Assembly: GCA_942493315.1 (NCBI GenBank)
Contig: OW818690.1
Span: forward strand, 1,364,001-1,428,000
Length of the DNA: 64,000 nucleotides
DNA from: UBA5429 sp942493315
GTDB taxonomy: Bacteria; Bacteroidota; Bacteroidia; Bacteroidales; WCHB1-69
Direction: 5' to 3'
Made by a program: the position numbers and the translations under genes. Each line of letters begins with the position of its first letter. Position 1 is the stretch's first letter. Positions 16,322 through 24,606 of this stretch are shown piece after piece. The notes under the pieces were generated by a model. It searched no databases and was not told where the DNA came from. It saw nothing but the letters and a program-made list of their open reading frames with translations.

Positions 16322-18124
16322 TTATTTTCTATGTCCGGAAGAGCTTGATCCACCTTTGCTTCCTGATGAAGAACCTGAAGAACCGGATGATCTGCTGCTA
16401 CTTCCACTACTTGAACCTGATGAAGATCCACCTCTGTTGTATGAACCGCCACTAGATCCTGATGATGATGGTTTACTAGGTGTATAGCTTCTGTTTGATC
16501 CTGATGATGAAGAACTTCCTGAGCTGTTTCTATTGTTATTGTTGTAATTACTTCCTGAACCCTGACTGTTGTTGTTTCCACGATTGGTATTGTTGTAGGT
16601 ACCGGAACCTTGACTGTTTTGGTTGTTCCTGTTGTAATTATAGTCGTTGTTTTGGGAATTATTATTTCGGCTATTGTTATTATAGTTCCTTTGGTTATTT
16701 TGGTTATTTTGGTTGTTTTGAGGATTTGAATTATTCCTATTGTTTTGAGAATTATTGTTTTGAGGTCTGTACTGTTGATTATAGTTTTGTCTGCTATCAG
16801 TATTTTGGTTGTTTTGAGGTCTGTTTTGGTTGTTGTAGTTTTGTCTGCTATCAGTATTTTGGTTGTTTTGAGGTCTGTTTTGGTTGTTGTAGTTTTGTCT
16901 GCTATCAGTATTTTGGTTGTTTTGAGGTCTGTTTTGGTTGTTGTAGTTTTGTCTGCTATCAGTATTTTGGTTGTTTTGAGGTCTGTTTTGGTTGTTGTAG
17001 TTTTGTTTGCTATCAGTATTTTGGTTGTTTTGAGGTCTGTTTTGGTTGTTGTAGTTTTGTCTGCTATCAGTATTTTGGTTGTTTTGAGGTCTGTTTTGGT
17101 TGTTGTAGTTTTGTCTGCTATCAGTATTTTGGTTGTTTTGATTCAAAGGTCTATTATTAGTACTTTGTCTGGAATCAACTGATGCAGTACCTGGAGATGG
17201 ACGACTTTCTACTTCCTTGATGATAGAAGCGTAGTTTTGATTAAATGAAGTTGGAGTAACTGACCGGGAAACAGAAGCTGTTTTGTTTCCATCATTATTT
17301 TCACCAGGACCGGGTCTTCTTCCGCCATTTCCGCTGGATGGGCCAACATTATTTCTATGTCCGTAGTAATAGCTTGAGTTATTATCATAAGTATTGTGGT
17401 AATATCCTGCATGATTTCCATCGTAATATCCATCCCAGTAACCATCATTATATCCATTCCAATATCCGTGATGATATCCATGACCACCATACCAATAAGG
17501 ATCATTACCCCAACCGTAACAGAATCCATAATTATAGTACCCATAGTTATAGTAATAAGGTCTGTAGTAATAGGTTGGCCACCACCAACTATATCCTAAA
17601 TAGATACTGGTACCCCAGGTTGCAGGATAGTAATCATAGTAATACATATTAGTAAAGTAAGGATCATAATAGCCCCAACCGGTATTATAAGAGCTATGAA
17701 ATCTTCGAATTCTGGAAGTGTAATAATAATCATAATTATCATAATTTTCATAATCAGAATAGTAATAATTATCATCACCTGAGTAATTGTTGTCATCATA
17801 ATAGGTATTATTGTCATAATTACTATTATTTTGATCGTAATTATTATCAGAATAATTTTGATCATACCCTTGATTTTGATCATAACTTTGGTTTTGGTTA
17901 TTGCCTTGGTTTTGATCGTACCCTTGGTTTTGGGAATAATTTTGGTCGTAACCCTGATTTTGATTATTATCTGAATAGTTATCAGATGGTGGGGTTACAG
18001 GACGTTGATATTGTTTGTCTGATGATGGGGTATATGCATCGTCATAATAAACTACGTTTTCAACGGTACATGAACTGGCAATTAACGTTAGGATGATGCC
18101 GGTTATTAATAGTCTCTTTTTCAT
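16322..18124 (-). CDS. Low-complexity Tyr/Asn/Gln-rich lipoprotein with 54-bp tandem repeats
   Basis: 600 residues from the ATG at 18124 (MKKRLLITGIILTLIASSC, lipobox ASSC). That start is set by AAAGGAGG a few bases upstream. The sequence runs: a Gln/Asn/Asp/Tyr-rich stretch, a Tyr/Trp/Gly-rich aromatic block (repeated YYYRPYYYNYGYYN-like segments), seven copies of an 18-residue unit (DSRQNYNNQNRPQNNQNT), then a Ser/Gly/Asn tail ending in GHRK. No enzymatic domain is visible. It probably sits on the cell surface or in the periplasm as a flexible or adhesive lipoprotein. Neighbouring genes give no functional link. Confidence 0.8.
   Translation of the reverse strand: MKKRLLITGIILTLIASSCTVENVVYYDDAYTPSSDKQYQRPVTPPSDNYSDNNQNQGYDQNYSQNQGYDQNQGNNQNQSYDQNQGYDQNYSDNNYDQNNSNYDNNTYYDDNNYSGDDNYYYSDYENYDNYDYYYTSRIRRFHSSYNTGWGYYDPYFTNMYYYDYYPATWGTSIYLGYSWWWPTYYYRPYYYNYGYYNYGFCYGWGNDPYWYGGHGYHHGYWNGYNDGYWDGYYDGNHAGYYHNTYDNNSSYYYGHRNNVGPSSGNGGRRPGPGENNDGNKTASVSRSVTPTSFNQNYASIIKEVESRPSPGTASVDSRQSTNNRPLNQNNQNTDSRQNYNNQNRPQNNQNTDSRQNYNNQNRPQNNQNTDSKQNYNNQNRPQNNQNTDSRQNYNNQNRPQNNQNTDSRQNYNNQNRPQNNQNTDSRQNYNNQNRPQNNQNTDSRQNYNQQYRPQNNNSQNNRNNSNPQNNQNNQNNQRNYNNNSRNNNSQNNDYNYNRNNQNSQGSGTYNNTNRGNNNSQGSGSNYNNNNRNSSGSSSSSGSNRSYTPSKPSSSGSSGGSYNRGGSSSGSSSGSSSRSSGSSGSSSGSKGGSSSSGHRK
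16780..17150. repeat. Seven tandem copies of a 54-bp unit
   Basis: The unit recurs at exactly 54-base intervals (phases 16787, 16841, 16895, 16949, 17003, 17057, 17111). Copies are almost identical; one carries a single change that turns Arg to Lys (DSKQ), and the edge copies are degenerate. Because 54 is divisible by three, copy-number change would lengthen or shorten the lipoprotein without breaking its frame. Confidence 0.95.
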
Positions 18125-18131
18125 AATTTTG

Positions 18132-18139
18132 CCTCCTTT
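18132..18139 (-). promoter_or_regulatory. Strong Shine-Dalgarno site of the repeat lipoprotein
   Basis: AAAGGAGG ends seven bases before the ATG at 18124. Most genes in this window have no such site, as is usual in Bacteroidota, so this one fixes the start and suggests efficient translation. Confidence 0.7.
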
Positions 18140-18164
18140 TATTATTACATTGGTTGCTTTTTCG

Positions 18165-18172
18165 TATCTTTG
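18165..18172 (+). promoter_or_regulatory. -7 promoter element of proS (TATCTTTG)
   Basis: TATCTTTG lies 52 bases before the proS ATG, in the region shared with the divergent lipoprotein gene. Confidence 0.55.
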
Positions 18173-18224
18173 CACAAAATTTAGACTACCAAAAATTCAT
18201 TAAGTTTAAAAGTAACGAGAAGAG

Positions 18225-19694
18225 ATGGCAAAAAGTATTACTCCAAGAGAAAAAGACTATTCACAATGGTATATTGATATTGTGAAACATGCAGAACTTG
18301 CTGAAAATTCAGCTGTTAGAGGATGTATGGTGATTAAACCGTACGGTTATGCGATTTGGGAAAAAATGAGAGATGCATTGGATAAAATGTTTAAAGAAAC
18401 CGGACATGTGAATGCCTATTTTCCACTTTTTATTCCAAAATCTTTCTTTTGTCGCGAAGCTAACCATGTGGAAGGGTTTGCCAAAGAGTGCGCGGTAGTT
18501 ACGCATTATCGTTTAAAAAATGATCCAAATGGGGGTGTCATGGTTGATCCTGATGCCAAATTAGAAGAGGAATTAATAGTTCGCCCTACTTCAGAAACCA
18601 TTATCTGGGATACTTATAGAAATTGGATTCAGTCTTATCGGGATCTTCCGATTTTATGCAATCAATGGGCTAATGTGGTTCGCTGGGAAATGAGAACACG
18701 TTTGTTTTTAAGAACAGCGGAGTTTTTATGGCAAGAGGGGCATACTGCTCATGCAACAAAAGAGGAAGCAATTGCAGAAACAGAACAAATGTTGAATGTT
18801 TACGCTGAGTTTGCCGAAAAACACATGGCGGTTCCTGTTATCAAAGGGGTAAAATCTCCTAATGAAAGATTTGCCGGAGCTTTGGATACCTATTGTATTG
18901 AGGCTATGATGCAGGACGGAAAAGCGCTACAGGCAGGAACATCACACTTTTTGGGTCAAAATTTTGCAAAAGCTTTTGATGTTAAATTCTTAAGTAAAGA
19001 AAATAAATTAGAATATGTTTGGGCTACATCCTGGGGAGTTTCTACCCGATTAATTGGTGCTCTTATTATGAGCCATTCAGATGATAATGGCCTCGTTCTT
19101 CCTCCTATGTTAGCTCCTCTTCAAGTTGTAATTGTACCTATATATAAAGAGGTAGAACAACTGAATGCCATCAAAGCGAAAATGGAACCGGTAATTAAAG
19201 CGTTAAAAGCTAAAAATATTACTGTCAAATTGGATGATGATGATTCTCGTCGTTCCGGTTGGAAGTTTAATGAATACGAAATGAAAGGGGTGCCTATTCG
19301 CATTGCTGTTGGTCCTCGTGATCTTGAAAATAATCAAGTTGAGATTGCCCGTCGTGATACATTGGAAAAACAAACCATCACATTTGAGAATTTAGATCAG
19401 TATATTGAACAATTATTAGAGGATATTCAAAATAATATTTATAATAAAGCATTAAAATTTAGAGAGGAAACCACTCGAAAAGCAGATACATGGGAACAGT
19501 TTACTCAACTTCTGGATCAAGGTGGATTTGTTGCTGCTCATTGGGATGGTACTTCAGAAACGGAAGATACTATCAAAGAAAAAACCAAAGCTACGATTAG
19601 ATGTATCCCTTTAAATAATCCTTTGGAAGAAGGAAAATGTATTCTTACCGGCAAACCATCCACTCAAAGAGTGTTGTTTGCCAGAGCCTATTAA
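18225..19694 (+). CDS. proS: Prolyl-tRNA synthetase, archaeal/eukaryotic-like (type 3)
   Basis: 489 residues, the short ProS form that lacks the bacterial editing insertion. The class II motifs are present: motif 2 around VVRWEMRTRLFLRTAEFLWQEGHTAHAT, and the catalytic-core GTSHFLGQNFAKAF and WATSWGVSTRLIGALIM. The anticodon-binding domain follows, then the type-3 C-terminal extension ending in RVLFARAY. It charges tRNA-Pro with proline. The start MAKSITPREKDYSQWY is typical. Type 3 ProS is common in Bacteroidota. Confidence 0.97.
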   Translation: MAKSITPREKDYSQWYIDIVKHAELAENSAVRGCMVIKPYGYAIWEKMRDALDKMFKETGHVNAYFPLFIPKSFFCREANHVEGFAKECAVVTHYRLKNDPNGGVMVDPDAKLEEELIVRPTSETIIWDTYRNWIQSYRDLPILCNQWANVVRWEMRTRLFLRTAEFLWQEGHTAHATKEEAIAETEQMLNVYAEFAEKHMAVPVIKGVKSPNERFAGALDTYCIEAMMQDGKALQAGTSHFLGQNFAKAFDVKFLSKENKLEYVWATSWGVSTRLIGALIMSHSDDNGLVLPPMLAPLQVVIVPIYKEVEQLNAIKAKMEPVIKALKAKNITVKLDDDDSRRSGWKFNEYEMKGVPIRIAVGPRDLENNQVEIARRDTLEKQTITFENLDQYIEQLLEDIQNNIYNKALKFREETTRKADTWEQFTQLLDQGGFVAAHWDGTSETEDTIKEKTKATIRCIPLNNPLEEGKCILTGKPSTQRVLFARAY

Positions 19695-19715
19695 TATCAA
19701 ATCTCTTGATTGTTC

Positions 19716-20618
19716 TTAAGAAAGTAGATTTTTTAATGCTTCATGTATGTTTCTAAATTGAAACATCAATCCCTCTTTTTGAATTTTTTCAGAAGAAACT
19801 TTCGATCCTTCTATTAGCATAGAGGATGCTTTTCCAAAAAGAATTTGTAGAAAAATCTTGGGAATGTTAGGTATTAATATTGGTTTTCTTAGTACCCTTC
19901 CAATCTCTTTAGTGATCTCTTTATTAGTGCAATGTTGAGGAGCTACACCATTAAAAACACCCTCCAAATGGGGATTTTCAATAACATATTTATATAGATT
20001 ACAAATATCCTGAATATGAATCCAGGGCATATACTGTTTTCCATCACCTAAGGGTGCACCCACAAAAAATTGAACGGGAAGCACCATTTTGGGTAGGGCT
20101 CCTTTTTGTGAATCCAAAACCACACCTGTTCTGATCTTTACCACTCTGTCTGCAATATTGGAACTTAAAAATTGATCTGCGCTTTTTTCCCATTGATCTA
20201 CGACATCAGACAAAAATCCTGATCCTTTTGTAGCCTCTTCTGTATTCACAACATATCGGTTGTATGGATCGTAATACCCAATAGCAGAAGCAGATATGAA
20301 ACTTTTTATTCTGATTTTGTTTTTTTGAAGTGTGTTCAAAATAAGTTCTGCACTCTCTTTGCGACTATTTATGATCTCATTTTTATACGTTTTTGTCCAT
20401 CGTTGTCCGGAAATGTTTGCACCTGCCAAATGTACAATATGATCTACACCGATCAAAGCAGCAGGATCAATATAATATTGGGAGGGATCCCATTCAAAAT
20501 CGTTTTCGTTTTTTATTTGACGTGTTAAAAAACGAACCGAGTGGTTCGGAGTTAAAATTTTTGCAAGATTTGTTGCAATTAAGCCCGAACCACCCGTAAT
20601 GAGAATAATCTCTTTCAT
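19716..20618 (-). CDS. TIGR01777-family NAD(P)-dependent epimerase-like protein
   Basis: 300 residues of the extended short-chain dehydrogenase type. The N-terminal nucleotide-binding glycine motif is ITGGSGLIATNLAK. GVDHIVHLAGANISGQRW and SRKESAELI are signatures of the YfcH/SulA-like (TIGR01777) group, followed by SASAIGYYD with the YxxxK-type tyrosine region and a C-terminal DUF1731-like segment (LRKPILIPNIPKIFLQILFG). The physiological substrate of this family is unknown. It is convergent with proS; only a weak A/T-rich hairpin lies between. Confidence 0.85.
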   Translation of the reverse strand: MKEIILITGGSGLIATNLAKILTPNHSVRFLTRQIKNENDFEWDPSQYYIDPAALIGVDHIVHLAGANISGQRWTKTYKNEIINSRKESAELILNTLQKNKIRIKSFISASAIGYYDPYNRYVVNTEEATKGSGFLSDVVDQWEKSADQFLSSNIADRVVKIRTGVVLDSQKGALPKMVLPVQFFVGAPLGDGKQYMPWIHIQDICNLYKYVIENPHLEGVFNGVAPQHCTNKEITKEIGRVLRKPILIPNIPKIFLQILFGKASSMLIEGSKVSSEKIQKEGLMFQFRNIHEALKNLLS

Positions 20619-20627
20619 TTTAATATT

Positions 20628-21024
20628 TTAAAGTTTTAGAACAAATCCTGCAGAAACATTAAAGAAATGCAACCAGTTTTTCACGTATCCATCACCCGGG
20701 AAGTCAGGATCACCTGTGCCTGTAGCCCCACCACCTAAGTATCTAAAATTTAAAAACATATTGGTAAATGGATTCACTTCAGCACCAAAACGCCAGCTGG
20801 CATCCAGATAATACATCTTGTCCACCCTCCTTCACATAATCAAAATAGTTTCCATTATTTCCCAATTGAATTTTATGAGAGAGTACTGATACAAAGCCCA
20901 CTTCTGCTACAGCACGATATTGAAATTTAGAAGACTCATTTTGGGCAATACTGTTTCCCATTAATAATATCATAAACATTGAAACAGCTAGTATACTTAA
21001 AAAACTTAACGTTAATTTTTTCAT
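20628..21024 (-). pseudogene. Remnant of an outer membrane beta-barrel gene (internal deletion and frameshift)
   Basis: The 5' part encodes a signal peptide (MKKLTLSFLSILAVSMFMIL...SIAQ) and a mature start QYRAVAEVGFVSVLSHKIQLGNNG, then NYFDYVKEGGQD. It runs out of frame after 81 codons. An overlapping frame supplies a barrel C-terminus: YYLDASWRFGAEVNPFTNMF, NFRYLGGGATGTGDPD, GDGYVKNWLHFFNVSAGFVLKL. The two ends look like the first and last parts of one porin-like family whose middle, perhaps over 100 residues, is missing here. The total of 397 bases is not a multiple of three. A -7 element (21069-21076) still precedes it. Inference from family memory, not alignment. Confidence 0.6.
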
Positions 21025-21068
21025 CTTTTTAATTTTTAATTTTTAAAATTTTTAAAATAATTTTGACG

Positions 21069-21076
21069 CAAAGATA
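21069..21076 (-). promoter_or_regulatory. -7 promoter element of the decayed barrel gene (TATCTTTG)
   Basis: The minus strand reads TATCTTTG 44 bases before the ATG at 21024. Confidence 0.5.
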
Positions 21077-21155
21077 TATTAGAAATCAATTCAATACAAA
21101 TCAAATTTTGTATATCAGTTATTGATGAAATCAATGGAAAAACAACAATTAACGA

Positions 21156-21665
21156 CTACAGTATTCCCCAGGGATAGCTGGTTCTGGGAACACTAAAGAT
21201 ACCGCTACAATCTTCACTCAGTTGTAATTGAAATATCAAAGCAGGTTGATTGCCAATATATGGTTCGTGGTACTGGATCGTGTAAGTACCCGGAAGAACA
21301 TTATTGAGTTGTTCTGTAATATCATACAAACAGTTACAATCGCAGGCTGAAGTTTCTTCCAGTTCATAAATGTGAATGGTATCTCCAACTATTTCAATTT
21401 GACAATAGATTTCATCCGGACAACAATTAAATGCTGCGTTGATATGATTTATTGTTAGCCTATGCAGTGATAGAATATAGTTGTACTCGACAGAAGAAAA
21501 GGTGTCGGAAACAGTAAACTTTTCATTGTTTCCGGCTAGAAAGTTTTTACACTGTGATTGATCAATCACTTTGCCGGTAATTTTACTTTGAGGGTCTTCA
21601 TCACATTGGGTGAATAAGATTCCCAAAAGCATAAAAGACAGAAATTTAAGTAGGATTGGTTTCAT
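21156..21665 (-). CDS. Hypothetical lipoprotein
   Basis: 169 residues. The signal MKPILLKFLSFMLLGILFTQC ends in a lipobox (LFTQC), so the mature protein should be lipidated on the cysteine and acidic (DEDPQSK) after it. The mature part is rich in cysteine (INAAFNCCPDEIYCQIEI, SACDCNCLYDI), which suggests disulfides in the periplasm or on the surface. I do not recognise the family. A -7 element TATTTTTG is at 21699-21706, about 33 bases upstream. Confidence 0.7.
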   Translation of the reverse strand: MKPILLKFLSFMLLGILFTQCDEDPQSKITGKVIDQSQCKNFLAGNNEKFTVSDTFSSVEYNYILSLHRLTINHINAAFNCCPDEIYCQIEIVGDTIHIYELEETSACDCNCLYDITEQLNNVLPGTYTIQYHEPYIGNQPALIFQLQLSEDCSGIFSVPRTSYPWGIL

Positions 21666-21698
21666 AATTTTGGGGAATTAATGGTTTTTTTATTGGAA

Positions 21699-21706
21699 CA
21701 AAAATA
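21699..21706 (-). promoter_or_regulatory. -7 promoter element of the Cys-rich lipoprotein gene (TATTTTTG)
   Basis: The minus strand reads TATTTTTG 33 bases before the ATG at 21665. Confidence 0.5.
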
Positions 21707-21776
21707 ATAAATTATTACATATCATAATAAATTATTTTTTTTAACAAAAAAACGCAGAGTTATTTAGAGCGAACCC

Positions 21777-22496
21777 TTAATTAATTTCAAATATTACTTT
21801 CATTCTGTATCGTAAATAAATTTTTTTATAATTTTGAGGCTGAATATTGGTACTTTCATCCAAATAATAATTACTTAATGATTTAGTATTGGAATATGAA
21901 ATATCAGAGTATTGTGCATCTTCAATTTCAATAATTGTTATGAAATCACCACATGTTTTTCCTACACTTTGTAAAAGATAATCTGCTTTATCTTTAGCAG
22001 CTTTAAGTGCGTTAACTTTTACTTGTTTTCTCAAATCAGTTATATTTTTATTTTTTAGTTCAGCCATTCTTAAACTTTGAATTCCTTTTTTGTCAAGTAG
22101 TCCAATTAATGAATCTAAAATTGAAAAATCGAAAATAGAAATTTCATATTCTTTTGTAATTAAGAATTCCTGGCCGAGATTTCTCCAATAATTTCCAATG
22201 TTTTTAACTAAAATTTGTTCATTTTTAATACCAAACTGATTTAATTTTACATATAGATCCTTTTCAATATTTTGAATTGGAATTTTCGTTTTAAACCTTC
22301 TTGGATTATTAGGTGAAATAAATTCCTCTTTCCAATATTCGCTTATTTCAATTACTAATTTAATTTCATCCGGATCAATATTCATTTCAGCACTTCCTGT
22401 AACTTCAATTGTATGGGGTTCTGAAGGGGACATGTTTTGAGCCTTAATAATTCCCAAAAGTCCAATAATAAAAATAATAAAGATCAATTTTTTCAT
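21777..22496 (-). CDS. SIMPL domain (DUF541) exported protein
   Basis: 239 residues from the ATG at 22496, which gives a clean signal peptide (MKKLIFIIFIIGLLGIIKAQ). The mature part begins with HTIEVTGSAEMNIDPDEIKLVIEI, the typical DUF541/SIMPL entry. KVNALKAAKDKADYLLQSVGKTCGDFITIIEIE is the equally typical helix-strand segment, and it ends in a strand (YLRYRMKVIFEIN). These periplasmic or outer-membrane proteins (Omp26/BP26-like) form oligomers of uncertain role. No operon partner is evident. Confidence 0.85.
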   Translation of the reverse strand: MKKLIFIIFIIGLLGIIKAQNMSPSEPHTIEVTGSAEMNIDPDEIKLVIEISEYWKEEFISPNNPRRFKTKIPIQNIEKDLYVKLNQFGIKNEQILVKNIGNYWRNLGQEFLITKEYEISIFDFSILDSLIGLLDKKGIQSLRMAELKNKNITDLRKQVKVNALKAAKDKADYLLQSVGKTCGDFITIIEIEDAQYSDISYSNTKSLSNYYLDESTNIQPQNYKKIYLRYRMKVIFEIN

Positions 22497-22606
22497 AGTA
22501 CAATAATTTATATGTTTATAATTGTACAAAATTGAAAAAAAAATTATAGAAAAATGATTGGAAATGGGTGAGTCCCCTTTTTAACTGTGTAAAACAAATT
22601 ATATTC

Positions 22607-23146
22607 CTATTTCACTCGGTTTGAATTTTCGGTTATGAAACTCTCCCAGCCGGTATATTTTTTCCCTGGAATTGAAATTTTATTTTGTAATTGATGACAA
22701 ACAGCGACTGCCAAAGCATCGGTAGCATCAAAATATTTGGAATCTTCGGTATAAATGCCCATATTTTTGAGCATAGCTGCTACTTGTTCTTTAGAGGCAG
22801 CTCCTTTTCCTGTGATTGATTGTTTAATTTTTCTGGGAGAATATTCAAAAACTTCCAGATTTCGTGATAATGAAGCCGCAATAACAACCCCTTGTGCTCT
22901 TCCTAATTTCAACATGGACTGTGGGTTTTTCCCAAAAAAAGGAGCTTCAATGGCTAAAATATCAGGATTGTACTGATCAATAATCTCCATTGTACACTCA
23001 AATATCCGTTTTAATTTGGCATTCTGATCGGGTAGTTTGGCCATTTTTTCCACATTCATTTCCAATAGGGTTACCTTATTGTTTTCCACAGAAATAATGG
23101 AAAACCCCATAATTACAGTTCCCGGATCTATCCCTAATATGATCAT
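22607..23146 (-). CDS. ruvC: Crossover junction endodeoxyribonuclease RuvC
   Basis: 179 residues. The RNase H-like fold has all four acidic residues in place: D7 in GIDPG, E67 in LAIEAPFFG, and D140 and D143 in YFDATDALAVAVCH. It resolves Holliday junctions with RuvAB by symmetric nicking. The start overlaps the stop of the upstream aspartic protease gene by four bases (ATGA), so the two are translationally coupled. ruvA and ruvB are not in the window. Confidence 0.97.
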   Translation of the reverse strand: MIILGIDPGTVIMGFSIISVENNKVTLLEMNVEKMAKLPDQNAKLKRIFECTMEIIDQYNPDILAIEAPFFGKNPQSMLKLGRAQGVVIAASLSRNLEVFEYSPRKIKQSITGKGAASKEQVAAMLKNMGIYTEDSKYFDATDALAVAVCHQLQNKISIPGKKYTGWESFITENSNRVK

Positions 23147-23592
23147 GAATAAAGGGTTAATTTTTGTTCAGAAAAATCAATAATGGCATTATAGGCAACA
23201 AAGAAATCACTTCCCAAAATACATTGAATGACAGGAACATCGGCCATAATGTAAGCTTGATTGATATGTTTTAAGCTGAGTAAAACAGTTTGAAAATCAT
23301 GGATATTAAATCGTCCGATTTTAAAATCTTGCATTAACGCAATGCTCGTATCAAATTCAGCCGTACCTATACCCACATTAGTTCCGGTATTGGCTGTAGT
23401 AAAAGCTTCAGGATCAATAGATTTAAAAAAATCAATATCAAAACAAGTATGAGAAGCACCCGTGTCAATGATAATATTTACCGGATATCCTTTCCACTTA
23501 CCACGGGCAAAAATGTGGTAATTTTCAGGTTCTAACTCTAAAATGTATAACTTAATGGTATATTTTTTGAAGTGTTTACTAGTTACATCCAT
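23143..23592 (-). CDS. Retropepsin-like aspartic protease
   Basis: 149 residues. The centre contains VNIIIDTGASHTCFD, the DTGAS catalytic motif of single-domain (retroviral-type, clan AA) aspartic proteases, which act as dimers. ILGSDFFVAYNAIIDFSEQKLTLY near the C-terminus matches the second conserved hydrophobic-glycine segment (the ILGxDF flap/psi loop). There is no signal peptide, so it is probably cytoplasmic. It lies between corA (ten-base overlap) and ruvC (four-base overlap); substrate unknown. Confidence 0.82.
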   Translation of the reverse strand: MDVTSKHFKKYTIKLYILELEPENYHIFARGKWKGYPVNIIIDTGASHTCFDIDFFKSIDPEAFTTANTGTNVGIGTAEFDTSIALMQDFKIGRFNIHDFQTVLLSLKHINQAYIMADVPVIQCILGSDFFVAYNAIIDFSEQKLTLYS

Positions 23593-24494
23593 CGTTTTTT
23601 ATTGAAGAAAATGAGCATTAAAAGACTGGTTAAAACACACAAGCCAATAATCATCCAAAAAGCATAAGGATTGGATTGAAATGGTAGGTTAACATTCATT
23701 CCGAATAGTCCGGTGAAAAAGGTAAGTGGGAGAACAATTGTTGATATAATAGTAAGTATTCTCATGATCTCATTGGTTCTGTTCGCCATTAAAGAATCAA
23801 AAGTATTCGATAACCCGGCAACCAATTCGCCGTAGTCATCAATCATGTCAAACATCTTTTGGTAGAAGTCCAAAATATTACCCCAGTACTCTTCCATATC
23901 GTCCGCAAACCCTTTCACTTCTCCCGATTCAAACTTGTGGAATAAGCGGAGTTGAGGTTTAAACATGGTGTTCAACTGAATCATATTTTTTCTGTATCGG
24001 GATATTTTTTCAATAATCTTTTCTGATTTTGACTCAAACAAATCGCGACTGATAATATCCAATTCTGACCCCAATCTTTCCACCAACAAGAATGTTTCTT
24101 TCATCATGCGATAAAGAACTTTGTAAAGAAGCGCATCACTGGTGCCGCCAATCTCATCTTCCTGGATCTCTTCAGGGGCGATTTTAGTAAGACTAAACAG
24201 GTCCTGAACAACATAATGGGAATTCCCAACGGTGATTAAAAAATCCTGACCCCAAAATATTTTGGTTTCTTCAGTTTTAACCAAACTGGTTCTTTTGTCA
24301 ATGATAGGGAAGTGGAGTACCAGGAAAAAATAGTCATCGTAAATGTCAATCTTGGGACGCTGAACAAAACTTGAACAGTCCTCGATATCCAAAGGGTGGA
24401 ACCTGAAGTTATCTCTTAAAAAATCCAAATCCTCTATGGTGGGATTTGTAATATGGTGCCATTTAAGCTTGCCGATATTGATGGTGTCAACCAT
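23583..24494 (-). CDS. corA: CorA-family magnesium/cobalt transporter
   Basis: 303 residues. The large N-terminal cytoplasmic domain is followed by two C-terminal transmembrane helices; the pore motif GMN (FFTGLFGMNVNLPF, about residues 270-283) sits between them. CorA forms pentamers that move Mg2+ (or Co2+, Ni2+) down its electrochemical gradient. The ATG at 24494 is preceded by AAAGGAGGT, an unusually strong ribosome-binding site for this genome. The gene heads an operon with the aspartic protease and ruvC. Confidence 0.93.
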   Translation of the reverse strand: MVDTINIGKLKWHHITNPTIEDLDFLRDNFRFHPLDIEDCSSFVQRPKIDIYDDYFFLVLHFPIIDKRTSLVKTEETKIFWGQDFLITVGNSHYVVQDLFSLTKIAPEEIQEDEIGGTSDALLYKVLYRMMKETFLLVERLGSELDIISRDLFESKSEKIIEKISRYRKNMIQLNTMFKPQLRLFHKFESGEVKGFADDMEEYWGNILDFYQKMFDMIDDYGELVAGLSNTFDSLMANRTNEIMRILTIISTIVLPLTFFTGLFGMNVNLPFQSNPYAFWMIIGLCVLTSLLMLIFFNKKRWM

Positions 24495-24498
24495 GATA

Positions 24499-24507
24499 AC
24501 CTCCTTT
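24499..24507 (-). promoter_or_regulatory. Strong Shine-Dalgarno site of corA
   Basis: AAAGGAGGT ends four bases before the corA ATG. It is one of only two such sites noticed in the window and sets the start codon. Confidence 0.7.
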
Positions 24508-24567
24508 CCTTTTTGGAAGAAAAACTAATTTCTACATTCCGATTTCTAATTAATTATTTAGCGGCTG

Positions 24568-24575
24568 CAAAAGTA
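24568..24575 (-). promoter_or_regulatory. -7 promoter element of corA (TACTTTTG)
   Basis: The minus strand reads TACTTTTG 73 bases before the corA ATG. Confidence 0.5.
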
Positions 24576-24606
24576 CAAAAAATAAAAGTGAAAATAACGG
24601 ATAATT

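Noticed and set aside
16780..17150. The regular 54-bp repeats as a CRISPR array
   Set aside because: The copies are contiguous with no unique spacers and are in frame within a protein; no cas genes nearby.
16480..17182. Long plus-strand reading frames opposite the repeat lipoprotein (Cys/Phe-rich or Val/Leu-rich repeats)
   Set aside because: They exist because the 54-bp repeats are free of stops on the other strand; no start signals, no family likeness, and the minus-strand gene has signal peptide, lipobox and ribosome site.
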